From the NCBI GenBank assembly GCA_030044455.1, contig JASHVU010000179.1:1-8113 (forward strand): DNA of 8,113 nucleotides, given 5' to 3'. Each line of letters opens with the position of its first letter. Position 1 is the stretch's first letter. The position numbers and the translations under genes were made by a program. The notes beneath the pieces were generated by a model. It worked only from the letters and a program-made list of their open reading frames with translations. It had not been told where the DNA came from and did no database searches. The stretch comes from Acidobacteriaceae bacterium (lineage in GTDB: Bacteria > Acidobacteriota > Terriglobia > Terriglobales > Acidobacteriaceae). This document shows, one piece after another, positions 1 through 7,348 of this stretch.

Positions 1-1
1 C

Positions 2-1045
2 CCGCTGCCTGAGAAAGAAACCGACTTCATCGATGGAATCATCACCCTTGGCGGCAGCGGCGACCCCGCCATGCAAACCGGCGTCGCTATTCACCTCTAC
101 GGCATCAACGCCTCGATGCACGACCGGTTCTTCGCCAATGCCGACGGCGAAATGCTCATCGTCCTTCAGCTCGGCGCGTTGCGCTTTCACACCGAGCTCG
201 GAATCATCGACGCCGCTCCCGGCGAAATCTGCGTCATTCCGCGCGGCGTTAAATTCCGCGTCGAACTCATCGACAGCCAGGCCCGCGGCTACATCTCGGA
301 AAACTACGGCCTCTCCTTCCGCCTCCCCGAGCTCGGTCCCATCGGGGCAAATGGTCTCGCGAATCCGCGCGACTTCAAAACTCCCGTCGCGGCGTACGAA
401 GATCGCGACGGCGAGTTCCGCATTTTCACCAAGTTCCTCGGCCGCATGTGGCGCGCATCGATCGATCACTCGCCGCTCGACGTTGTCGCCTGGCACGGCA
501 ACTACGCACCCTACAAGTACGACCTTTCGCTCTTCAACTGCATCAATACTGTTTCGTTCGATCATCCCGACCCATCCATCTACACGGTGTTGAGTGCGCC
601 CTCCAACGTTCCCGGCACCGCCAACTGCGACTTCGCCATCTTTCCTCCGCGATGGATGGTCGCAGAGCACAGTTTCCGCCCGCCCTGGTTCCATCGCAAT
701 CTGATGAACGAGTTCATGGGCCTGGTCTTCGGCGCGTACGATGCCAAGGCAGAAGGCTTTCTGCCTGGCGGCGCCAGCCTGCACAACTCGATGGCCGGCC
801 ACGGACCCGACTCCGAAACCTTCGAGCGCGCATCGACATCAGATCTTAAGCCGCAGTTTCTCGGCAGCACGCTGGCCTTCATGTTTGAGACGCAACTCGC
901 AATCCGCCCCACTGAATTCGCCATGAGCACGCGCATCCTGCAGCACGAGTATTTCGAGTGCTGGCAGGGATTGAAGAAGCACTTCGCATCCGAAGCACTC
1001 GCGGAAACCAGGCCGGAGGCCGTCGCGGAGTCGAAAAGAGGATGA
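2..1045 (+). CDS. hmgA: Homogentisate 1,2-dioxygenase, 5' end cut by window
   Basis: This Fe(II) enzyme opens the ring of homogentisate with O2 to give 4-maleylacetoacetate, a cytosolic step of tyrosine/phenylalanine degradation. The reading frame is open from base 2, so the true start lies upstream; the ATG at 71 sits inside the conserved core. Numbering from that ATG, the family landmarks align with human HGD without gaps at an offset of 127: catalytic His165 (FDHPDPS, human His292) and iron ligands His208 and Glu214 ([11 protein letters not shown], human His335/Glu341) and His244 (GHGPD, human His371). Other signatures are [25 protein letters not shown] and FLPGG.SLH. About 100 N-terminal residues are missing. 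The C-terminus runs slightly past the usual end with a low-complexity Ala/Glu-rich tail. The TGA stop overlaps the next ATG (ATGA), so the downstream gene is probably translationally coupled. Confidence 0.97.
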   Translation, partial: PLPEKETDFIDGIITLGGSGDPAMQTGVAIHLYGINASMHDRFFANADGEMLIVLQLGALRFHTELGIIDAAPGEICVIPRGVKFRVELIDSQARGYISENYGLSFRLPELGPIGANGLANPRDFKTPVAAYEDRDGEFRIFTKFLGRMWRASIDHSPLDVVAWHGNYAPYKYDLSLFNCINTVSFDHPDPSIYTVLSAPSNVPGTANCDFAIFPPRWMVAEHSFRPPWFHRNLMNEFMGLVFGAYDAKAEGFLPGGASLHNSMAGHGPDSETFERASTSDLKPQFLGSTLAFMFETQLAIRPTEFAMSTRILQHEYFECWQGLKKHFASEALAETRPEAVAESKRG

Positions 1046-1893
1046 CGCCGATCGAAGCGCTGCTCACCGGCTTGATTGACTACGCAGGCCTCTACCCGCC
1101 TGCCTCGCTCGACATGCATACCGCGGTGCGCAACTATTTCGAATACAGCCACAGCGCCTACGCGCTGGCGCTGGGGCGATTTGTCGTCGGCCTCGACAGT
1201 TTTCCCTTTCTCTTGGATGCGGCCGGCGAAAAACTGCGCGGCGCAAAACTGACCGTCATCGCTGGTCGCCGTGCAGACTGGGAAGACCTGCACCGGCTCG
1301 TAGCTCAGGGTTTCGCCATCGAGGCAGTCGAGATTAAAGACACTCTCACCGCAGAGATCGGTCGAATCGCCATGCGCATTCCGCCCGGCATCGCAATCTA
1401 TTTTGAAGTACCAATGGACTCGTCTCATGCAATGCTCGATGCTGTCGCAACAGCCGGTGCTCGCGTCAAGATTCGCACCGGCGGCACTGCTGCAGAGTCC
1501 TTCCCGTCTACACAGCGGCTCGCGCAAATGCTCGCGGAGTTAGCCTCGCGCCACCTCATCTTCAAAGCCACTGCCGGCCTCCATCATCCCCTTCGCGGGC
1601 GTTTCGCGCTTACCAACGCTGACGGCAGCCCTACAGCCGTCATGCACGGATTCATGAATCTCGCCACTGCGGCGGCCCTGCTTCACTTCGGCGGCGACGC
1701 GCGAGAAGTTCAGCTGGTGCTCGAAGAAGAGTGGTCCGGCGCATGGCAGATCACTGACGAGGCCATCATCTGGGAAGAAAATAGCTGGAACGCGGAAGAA
1801 CTGCGCGAAGTGCGCCAGCAATTCTTTGCCGGTTTCGGCTCATGCTCGTTTGCTGAACCTGTTCGTGAACTGGAGGCCTTACGATGGCTCTGA
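1042..1893 (+). CDS. Unrecognised 283-aa protein between hmgA and fahA; possible barrel enzyme
   Basis: I do not recognise this family. The ATG at 1042 overlaps the hmgA stop as ATGA; a GGAG at 1027-1030 lies 11 bases upstream and a purine-rich stretch abuts the ATG. The soluble protein has no signal peptide or membrane segment. It alternates short hydrophobic strands with helices: FVVGLDS (47-53), LTVIAG (70-75), AVEIKD (95-100), IAIYFEVP (117-124), VKIRTGG (142-148), [12 protein letters not shown] (172-183). Charged residues (Asp52, Glu97, Glu122, Lys143, Arg145, Lys175, His181) recur at strand ends, as in TIM-barrel active sites; that fold is my inference. Other notable motifs are DYAGLYPPA near the N-terminus, MHGFMNL (201-207) and [10 protein letters not shown] near the C-terminus. 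Flanking genes make and consume maleylacetoacetate/fumarylacetoacetate and no glutathione-type isomerase gene is seen, so an isomerase or accessory role is possible but unproven. The gene itself is solid; the function is not. Confidence 0.9.
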   Translation: MTPIEALLTGLIDYAGLYPPASLDMHTAVRNYFEYSHSAYALALGRFVVGLDSFPFLLDAAGEKLRGAKLTVIAGRRADWEDLHRLVAQGFAIEAVEIKDTLTAEIGRIAMRIPPGIAIYFEVPMDSSHAMLDAVATAGARVKIRTGGTAAESFPSTQRLAQMLAELASRHLIFKATAGLHHPLRGRFALTNADGSPTAVMHGFMNLATAAALLHFGGDAREVQLVLEEEWSGAWQITDEAIIWEENSWNAEELREVRQQFFAGFGSCSFAEPVRELEALRWL

Positions 1894-3212
1894 TGCCACC
1901 CGAACCGGACCAGCCGCGCCCCGGGGACCAAAGCTGGCTTGCGTCCGCGAACGATGCGCAGACTGATTTCCCACTCGCCAATCTACTTTACGGCGTTTTT
2001 CGTCGCGCCGGCCGGCAGCACATCGGCGTCGCCATCGGAGATCAGATCCTCGACCTGGAAGCGTGCGCAGAATCCGGCATGCTCAAAACTCTGCCGCACG
2101 ATCTGCTCATGGCCTGCAAGGCCGACTGGCTCAATCCGCTCATGGCTCTTGGGGTCTCGGCGTGGTCCAAACTCCGCAACCATTTCACATCCCTCCTCAG
2201 CTCTCAAGCCGATCCCGACACCCGCGATCATCTCGCAACATGCCTCGTCCCCATGCACGACGCTCAAATGCAACTCCCCGCCCAAATCGGAGACTACACT
2301 GACTTCTACGCCTCCATCCACCATGCCCGCCGCGTAGGTGCGCTGTTTCGGCCTGACAATCCGCTGCTCCCCAACTACAAACATATCCCCATCGCGTATC
2401 ACGGCCGCAGTTCGTCCATTGTCACCAGCGGAAGCGAAATTCACCGCCCCTCAGGCCAAACCAAATCTGTCTCCGGCAATCCTGGCTTCGGACCGTCGCG
2501 TTCGCTCGATTACGAACTCGAAGTTGGATTCTTCATCGGGCCCGGCAACCCGCTTGGCGCACCCATTCCGATTGCTGAGGCCGAGCAGCACATCTTCGGC
2601 CTCTGCCTCGTGAACGACTGGTCGGCGCGCGATATGCAAACCTGGGAGTACCAGCCGCTCGGCCCATTTCTCGCCAAGAGTTTCGCTACCACCATCTCTT
2701 GCTGGATTGTGCCGCTCGCGGCCCTCGCACCCTACCGTGCACCTGTTCCTGAACGCGAACCAGGAGATCCCGAGCCCCTGGCCTATCTGCGCCTACCCTC
2801 AATGCAATGCGGGGCTATCGATCTCATTCTCGAAGCCAATCTTCAGTCGCGGCTGATGCGCACCACCGGCGTCCCCGAAATGCAACTGAGCGTCACCAAC
2901 CTTCGTCAGCTGTACTGGACGCCTGCGCAGATGCTCGCTCATCACACCAGCAACGGCTGCAACCTGCGTCCTGGGGATTTGCTCGCCAGCGGCACTGTCT
3001 CTGGGCCTGAAGACGGCTCGGAGGGCTGCCTGCTCGAAAAACGCCACAACCCCGAGTCCATCTGCCTGCCCAGCGGCGAGCTGCGCACCTTCCTTGAAGA
3101 CGGCGACCGCGTGACTCTCCGCGCCTGGTGCCAAAAGCCCGGCCTGCCTCGCATCGGTTTCGGCGAGTGCACCGGAACCATCGTTCCCGCAGCCAACCAT
3201 TCGCGGCCATAA
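1884..3212 (+). CDS. fahA: Fumarylacetoacetase (fumarylacetoacetate hydrolase)
   Basis: This enzyme hydrolyses 4-fumarylacetoacetate to fumarate and acetoacetate, the last step of homogentisate degradation. At 442 residues it has the usual length, with the small N-terminal SH3-like domain (about 1-130) before the beta-rich catalytic domain. Compared with mouse FAH, the metal and catalytic residues are all present: Asp140 and His147 (DYTDFYASIHHA), Glu211 and Glu213 (LDYELEVGF), Asp245 (NDWSARD) and Lys265 (PFLAKSFATT). The family signatures YHGRSSSIV, NGCNLRPGDLLASGT and RTFLEDGD are also clear. A small oddity is that LGKSFGT is LAKSFAT here, with Ala on both sides of the catalytic Lys loop. 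ATG 1884 is preferred because GGAGG at 1872-1876 lies 7 bases upstream; Met4 at 1893 would give a TGATG junction but is farther from it. The gene overlaps the unknown gene by 10 bp, so it belongs to the same operon. Confidence 0.97.
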   Translation: MALMPPEPDQPRPGDQSWLASANDAQTDFPLANLLYGVFRRAGRQHIGVAIGDQILDLEACAESGMLKTLPHDLLMACKADWLNPLMALGVSAWSKLRNHFTSLLSSQADPDTRDHLATCLVPMHDAQMQLPAQIGDYTDFYASIHHARRVGALFRPDNPLLPNYKHIPIAYHGRSSSIVTSGSEIHRPSGQTKSVSGNPGFGPSRSLDYELEVGFFIGPGNPLGAPIPIAEAEQHIFGLCLVNDWSARDMQTWEYQPLGPFLAKSFATTISCWIVPLAALAPYRAPVPEREPGDPEPLAYLRLPSMQCGAIDLILEANLQSRLMRTTGVPEMQLSVTNLRQLYWTPAQMLAHHTSNGCNLRPGDLLASGTVSGPEDGSEGCLLEKRHNPESICLPSGELRTFLEDGDRVTLRAWCQKPGLPRIGFGECTGTIVPAANHSRP

Positions 3213-3397
3213 CGCAAAAAATGGGTTGCTAGCAATTGACCGGGGAGCAGGAGGGCAAAGCGGTGCGTATGATGCGCGAATCGAAGCTCTCTGCAAGTCT
3301 TGCCGGCTCAGTGGATCGCCACTCCAAAAGGAAAACCCGGCGCGTCAATCATGTGCGCCGGGCTATTCTTTGCCCCTCTATTCTTTGAGCAAACCAG
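3213..3397. other. Convergent intergenic region
   Basis: No credible gene lies here. Apart from the terminator hairpin at 3336-3362, there is only a weak 5-bp hairpin (AGTGG-ATCG-CCACT, 3310-3323) and a small palindrome GCAAGTCTTGC near 3292. A TTGACC/TATGAT pair at 3236 and 3268 is spaced 26 bases apart, too far for a sigma70 promoter. Confidence 0.7.
3336..3362. terminator. Bidirectional hairpin terminator between convergent genes
   Basis: Arms CCCGGCGC (3336-3343) and GCGCCGGG (3355-3362) form a perfect 8-bp GC-rich stem that can extend by two G-T wobbles, leaving a loop of about 7 bases. Four A residues precede it and CTATTCTTT follows it, so each strand reads a short, imperfect U-tract after the stem. 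It sits 123 bases after the fahA stop and 35 bases after the stop of the minus-strand TonB gene. I infer that it ends both converging operons. Confidence 0.75.
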
Positions 3398-4642
3398 TTA
3401 CAGGTTAAAGTCTACGTCGATGGTGGTTTGAACCTCAGTGGGCTGATTGTTGAGCAGATACGGCTTGTAGAGCCAGTTCCGAACCGCGTCAAGGGCAGCC
3501 TGCCGCAACATCGGCGGCCCGCTGACCACTTGCAGATTTTGTACCCTTCCGGACTTGGAAATGCTCGCCGCCAAAACCACCCTGCCTGAAACGCGGGCGG
3601 TACGGGCGATCGAGGGATATTCTGGTGCGATCCTTCGAACCAACAAGCCACCTGCGACGCCGGCAGATACAGTAACAGGGCTAAGTTTGATCCTTGTCTG
3701 GTTTTTGAAGGCGCTCCCTACCGCACCGTTGTCGGCCATTGTTTCCATACCGGCAACGCCAAAGCCACCCGGAGGCGGAGGCGCCTCTTGAAGAGCCTTG
3801 TTGCGTGCGCCTTGCGGCAACTGCGAAGCCGCAGTCAACTGCTGGTTCATCATGTCCGCCGAGACCGGAGTCGGATCGGGATCGTTATTGGAAGCAGAAG
3901 CCTGCTGGGTTCCGGACGTGGAATTCTGACTGGTCGCGCTGGTCGCCGGCGTTCCGCTGACAGGCACAGACGGCGACGGTTTCAGCGAAGCGGTACCTTC
4001 TTCGCTGTTCACGATTGTTGTCGTCGATGGAGCAGGGCGAGGCGGGGTAATGCTACGTCCCCGTAAGGCGAGTGGAATGCCGATTGCGAGGCCAACTCCA
4101 ACAACGCCCGCAGCGATGACGCCAATCATCACCCAGTTCGGCTTTTTCTTGTTGTCGGATTCCGCGTCCTCTTCCGCTTCGTACCCGGATCGGAAAACAC
4201 TAATAAGCTCTTGTTCTACTGGAGCTGGCCTGGGTGTCGGCCGCACCGGCTCCTGTTGCACCGCGGCAGTTGACTGGCTGGGCGCTGAGGCTGCCCAGCG
4301 GTTGGTCGCCTGGTTGGTCTCTGGCTGGCGCGCTGGGGCCTGATCGGCGTTCACCTCGCTCAGTCGCCGCAGGAACGCCTCCAGATCGGAATCGGCTCCT
4401 GCCTGGGAACGCGAAGAACCGGATTTGCGTCTTTCTACGGGTTGCGGTTGTGGGGGCGGAGGCGGAGGCGGTGCCACCGGCGCGTGCGCCCGCTCCCTGG
4501 CAATCGGCACAACATCTCGTACTTGGAATGCCTTTGAAGCCACAGGTAGGGTAGCCGAAGAGGATTCGCCGTCCCAATCGCTGAAGTCCTCCGGAAGTGT
4601 CTCAGGAGCCGTTTCCGGCGCTACTCGCTTACTCGGTACCAT
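3398..4642 (-). CDS. TonB-family protein with long proline-rich cytoplasmic N-terminus
   Basis: The 414-residue protein ends in a TonB C-terminal domain (about 330-414) with the hallmark order APEYPSIART, SGRVVLAASISKSGRV, VVSGPP, AALDAVRNWLYKPYL and a final DVDFNL. TonB domains contact outer-membrane partners and transmit force or position. The single membrane helix is not at the N-terminus as in classical TonB but at about 170-193 (WVMIGVIAAGVVGVGLAIGI), preceded by KKK. About 165 residues should therefore lie in the cytoplasm: acidic start, poly-Pro stretch (58-64), and a predicted helix DLEAFLRRLSEV (86-97). Residues 195-325 are a Ser/Thr/Pro/Asn-rich periplasmic linker. The start is supported by GGAGAA (complement of 4651-4656) eight bases before the ATG. 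The gene overlaps the upstream ATPase gene by 22 bp, so the two are co-transcribed and probably coupled. No ExbB/ExbD genes are in view. TonB-domain assignment is firm; the partner and cargo are unknown. Confidence 0.93.
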   Translation of the reverse strand: MVPSKRVAPETAPETLPEDFSDWDGESSSATLPVASKAFQVRDVVPIARERAHAPVAPPPPPPPQPQPVERRKSGSSRSQAGADSDLEAFLRRLSEVNADQAPARQPETNQATNRWAASAPSQSTAAVQQEPVRPTPRPAPVEQELISVFRSGYEAEEDAESDNKKKPNWVMIGVIAAGVVGVGLAIGIPLALRGRSITPPRPAPSTTTIVNSEEGTASLKPSPSVPVSGTPATSATSQNSTSGTQQASASNNDPDPTPVSADMMNQQLTAASQLPQGARNKALQEAPPPPGGFGVAGMETMADNGAVGSAFKNQTRIKLSPVTVSAGVAGGLLVRRIAPEYPSIARTARVSGRVVLAASISKSGRVQNLQVVSGPPMLRQAALDAVRNWLYKPYLLNNQPTEVQTTIDVDFNL

Positions 4643-7314
4643 TGGCCATCTTCTCCTCTCTCATACATTGCGCCCTTATAAAGGCGTCTCTCACGTTGGA
4701 TCGGTGGCGTGGAATTGGGGAACCCACCTTGATTTGCTTCACGCTCCGTGTCAGCAAAATAACTCGGCGCAGGAGGATTCGTCGATGACACCTTTGTGGA
4801 GGTATAACCCTGTGCGGCCACCCCAGGTGATCTTTCAACTACCAGAGTTACTGAAGCTTGCGCCTCCTCAAACCACTCTGTGTCCTCCGGTGTAAAACTG
4901 ACCGTGAGCGTATATGTGCCCGGCGCCAGCACGCAGCCTGCGGCGGGGCTATAGACAAAGGTTCCAGGAACCGACGCAACAGCGTTGAGCTGGTCCGCGC
5001 TGAGTTGGGTTCCGTAGGGAATTGGAGCGGGTTTTGGCCATGTGATCATGGTTGGCGAAATTTCGCTCACCTCAAGGTCGACCGTAGCCTCCACGACTGT
5101 GTAATTGAAGGTGTCAGCAGGAGCGAAGATGGCCGAAAGCGTGTGCATTCCGGGCGGAAGCACCTCGCCGCGGCGGGGAGTGTAGGTAAATGTTCCCGGA
5201 ACCGTCGCCGTCGCGTTTAGTTGAACGCGATTCAGGGCGGTGCCGTGACGGATTCGTTCCGGCGCCGACCAGGTGACGGAAGGCGTCATCTTGGCCACCG
5301 TCAGCAAAACTGCAGACGATGTCGGCAGATACTTCGTTGATGCTTCAGGGGTGTAGGTGACTGAGAGTGTGTGCTCTCCCGCTGCCAGCAAGGCGCCTGA
5401 GCCAGGGTTGTAGGTCAAAGTCCCGGGTGCGTTCACCTTTGCGTTCAACTGGATGCCGCTCAGGCGAACTCCGTAGGTGATCGCATCGGGCATTAGCCAG
5501 GTGATCTCAGGGGTCGCACTCACCACGGTAATTTCTACCGCGGCCTCTGCTACGGTATAGTTTCTGTCATCGTTCGGTGCAAAAGTGACGGTCAGCGTGT
5601 GACGGCCCTCTGCCAGCACTTCACCAGCCGCGGGAGAGTATTCAAACGTTCCCGGAACCGAAGCCGACGCATTGAGCTCGTTTTCGCCCAGCGCGCTCCC
5701 TGACAACATAAGCGCCGGCTCGCGCCACGTAATCGATGGTGTCGCCTTCAAAACCAGGATCGGAATCTCGGTTTGAACCACCGGGCCGTCGGCCGCCTGT
5801 GCAGGGGTGAAAGTAACCCACATCGAGTGTGCACCCGCCGACAATACATACCCTGCCGACGGGGTATACACGAACGTGCCTGAGACCAAAGCAGTCGCAT
5901 TCAGTTGGTCTCCTCCCAGTGCCGTCCCGTAAACGATCGGATCGGGCTTCGGCCACCGCACGGTCGATTGCGCTCCAGCATTCGCTGGCGCCGCGTCGAG
6001 CAGGCCCAGGAGCTTTTCGTCCATGGTTGTTTTCTCCGTCTGTGTTTTTTGACTTCTGAAACTCAAAGCCTTCTTCTTGTCTTCGGGAACCGGACGGCCG
6101 GTGACCGAGCTGGCCATCTCCAGAATCATCCGTGAGATCGCCGAATTCGATGGGGTAAGGGCGGACGCCGAGTTCTGAATCTCGCGCGTGGCAGCATAAT
6201 CGTCGGGTAGCTTCCATCGCACCGGTCTTTCAATTGCCTTATCGATCACTTCCTCGGTCACACCCGGCGAACCGGCCTGGAACCTGTTGATAACAACCTC
6301 GAGGTTTGGACCATCCCCTCTGAAGAACCGTGAAATCACACGATTCGAGTTGCGCAGTTCCGAAATGCCTGCCTGGGTGACCAGAAAGATCGTAGTGGCC
6401 AGGCTGAAGAGACTCGTGTTCATCAAATCGAGTCTCGATCCAACATCGATCACCACGTTATCAAACGACTGACGCGCAACCGTCATCAGCTTGTCGATCG
6501 ACTCTCCGGTGGCATCTACCTCAGGAACCTTGCTGGGAGCCGCAAGCACCGAAACTCCCGATTGATGCTTGACCAGGAGTCCCCGCAGGCTCGTCGCATC
6601 CAGTTGGTCCGCGTTACCCAACGCATCGTCGGTCGAATATTGCGCGGCGATGCCCAGGTTCAAGGCTGCATCACCCATGGGCAGCGCGAGATCGATCAAT
6701 AAGGTACTTTCGCTTGGATTCTGGGCCAGCGCAATGGAAAAACTGCACGCAATCGTAGTTACCCCGGAACCACCCTTTGCGCCCAGAAAGACCAGCAGCC
6801 GGCCAGGCTTCTTCTGAGGGCCCTGCGCGCTAGGACGATGCGCCGCGGCGGCCCGCACCAAGGCTTCTGCAATCGTGTCTTCGTCGAACGGCGCGGTCAA
6901 ATATTCACGGGCGCCGGCGCGCATGCTGCGAACCACCAGGTTCGGATCAGACGACGCCGAGTAGACCATCACGGTCGCTGTTTCATTCACGCTGATGCTA
7001 TCCACCAGATCGAGGGCGAACTCCGTGTCCCCGTCCAGATCGATAAAGATGATGTCGAAAGCCTGTTCCAGCAGCCTCGGTGCGTCATCCACCGATGTGG
7101 GATAGGAAGAAAACTCGCGCACATTCGCGCCCGGGCACTTGGCAAGGGCGGTGGCCAACGCCCAACGTTGGCGTTCGTTGGGGCCGATCAGTGCGATCGA
7201 CAGGCTACCGCCTCCGAACGACTCGGAACTTTCAGTGCTTCGATTTGGCGATAAGTTTGGCTCCACGGCGTTTTTCCTCGGTGGCTCCCACGTCCCTGCC
7301 GATTTGTGCCTCAT
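4621..7314 (-). CDS. CpaE/TadZ-like ATPase fused to five Ig-like repeats
   Basis: The protein is 897 residues from ATG 7314; a GTG at 7326 would add four. ATG is preferred because GGTGAG lies 7 bases upstream. Order: a low-complexity N-terminus (1-38); a receiver-like domain (39-156) keeping Asp92 (FIDLDGD) but with Ala141 in YLTAPF where receivers have Lys, so probably not a normal phosphorelay domain; a MinD/ParA-superfamily ATPase (about 172-406) with deviant Walker A AKGGSGVTT (179-187), IDLALPMGDA (207-216) and Walker B VVIDVGS (287-293). Absence of the P-loop Lys before TT is usual in CpaE/TadZ proteins, which position Tad/Flp pilus machines. Then a linker with Met431, five Ig-like repeats (about 451-826) and a charged tail with RRLYKGAMYERGEDG. 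No signal peptide or membrane segment is visible, so it should be cytosolic, although such repeats are normally secreted. No other pilus genes are seen, so a Tad role is unproven. Confidence 0.92.
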   Translation of the reverse strand: MRHKSAGTWEPPRKNAVEPNLSPNRSTESSESFGGGSLSIALIGPNERQRWALATALAKCPGANVREFSSYPTSVDDAPRLLEQAFDIIFIDLDGDTEFALDLVDSISVNETATVMVYSASSDPNLVVRSMRAGAREYLTAPFDEDTIAEALVRAAAAHRPSAQGPQKKPGRLLVFLGAKGGSGVTTIACSFSIALAQNPSESTLLIDLALPMGDAALNLGIAAQYSTDDALGNADQLDATSLRGLLVKHQSGVSVLAAPSKVPEVDATGESIDKLMTVARQSFDNVVIDVGSRLDLMNTSLFSLATTIFLVTQAGISELRNSNRVISRFFRGDGPNLEVVINRFQAGSPGVTEEVIDKAIERPVRWKLPDDYAATREIQNSASALTPSNSAISRMILEMASSVTGRPVPEDKKKALSFRSQKTQTEKTTMDEKLLGLLDAAPANAGAQSTVRWPKPDPIVYGTALGGDQLNATALVSGTFVYTPSAGYVLSAGAHSMWVTFTPAQAADGPVVQTEIPILVLKATPSITWREPALMLSGSALGENELNASASVPGTFEYSPAAGEVLAEGRHTLTVTFAPNDDRNYTVAEAAVEITVVSATPEITWLMPDAITYGVRLSGIQLNAKVNAPGTLTYNPGSGALLAAGEHTLSVTYTPEASTKYLPTSSAVLLTVAKMTPSVTWSAPERIRHGTALNRVQLNATATVPGTFTYTPRRGEVLPPGMHTLSAIFAPADTFNYTVVEATVDLEVSEISPTMITWPKPAPIPYGTQLSADQLNAVASVPGTFVYSPAAGCVLAPGTYTLTVSFTPEDTEWFEEAQASVTLVVERSPGVAAQGYTSTKVSSTNPPAPSYFADTEREANQGGFPNSTPPIQRERRLYKGAMYERGEDGQWYRVSE
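4643..4658 (-). promoter_or_regulatory. Ribosome binding site of the TonB gene, inside the ATPase gene
   Basis: Reading the minus strand, AGAGGAGAA ends eight bases before the TonB-gene ATG at 4642. These bases also encode the E-R-G-E stretch near the C-terminus of the upstream protein. A strong Shine-Dalgarno embedded in coding sequence, with the upstream stop 22 bases beyond the start, fits translational coupling of the two products. Confidence 0.75.
4837..5964 (-). repeat. Five tandem Ig-like protein repeats of about 76 residues
   Basis: The translated minus strand repeats the pattern W..P..I.YGT.L...QLNA.A.VPGTF.Y.P.AG.VL..G.HTL.VTF.P.....Y..A.A.V.L.V five times. The anchor Trp codons begin at 5955, 5727, 5499, 5271 and 5040, spaced 228, 228, 228 and 231 bases apart, so the period is almost exactly 76 residues (77 for the last). 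The units are clearly diverged from one another. Units 1 and 5 are the most alike at their starts (WPKP.PI.YGT). The pattern matches bacterial Ig-like/MBG-type domains common in large secreted proteins. Confidence 0.88.
6022..6037 (-). promoter_or_regulatory. Internal ribosome binding site and ATG at ATPase/Ig junction
   Basis: Reading the minus strand, GGAG (complement of 6034-6037) lies nine bases before an in-frame ATG at 6024, codon 431 of the long protein. Translation from here would yield a 467-residue protein starting MDEKLLGLLDAAPANA, made only of the Ig-like repeats and tail. It sits exactly in the linker after the ATPase domain, next to a run of six A residues on the coding strand. 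It may be a genuine second start, a relic of two fused genes, or chance. Confidence 0.45.
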
Positions 7315-7348
7315 GATTCGACTCACCGGAAATCAGGGCCAATAGACA

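Noticed and set aside
580..1527. Long minus-strand open frame opposite hmgA and the unknown gene
   Set aside because: It is antisense to clear coding sequence with intact homogentisate dioxygenase catalytic residues; it is Cys/Arg-rich and without family features.
3236..3273. TTGACC and TATGAT as a promoter after fahA
   Set aside because: The boxes are 26 bases apart, too far for sigma70, and no gene follows on that strand before the terminator.
4445..4490. GGCGGAGGC-type microrepeat
   Set aside because: It is simply the codons of the poly-proline stretch of the TonB protein in a G+C-rich genome.
4837..5964. Regular repeats considered as a CRISPR or DNA satellite array
   Set aside because: The periodicity is at protein level; the nucleotide units are diverged and lie within one open reading frame.
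5642..6217. Minus-strand open frame in another phase across the ATPase/Ig junction, considered as evidence of a frameshift
   Set aside because: The main frame is open throughout and gives good domain sequence on both sides of the junction; the alternative frame resembles no protein I know.
7324..7326. GTG as the start of the ATPase gene
   Set aside because: It adds only four residues and lacks a good ribosome site; the ATG at 7314 has GGTGAG seven bases upstream.
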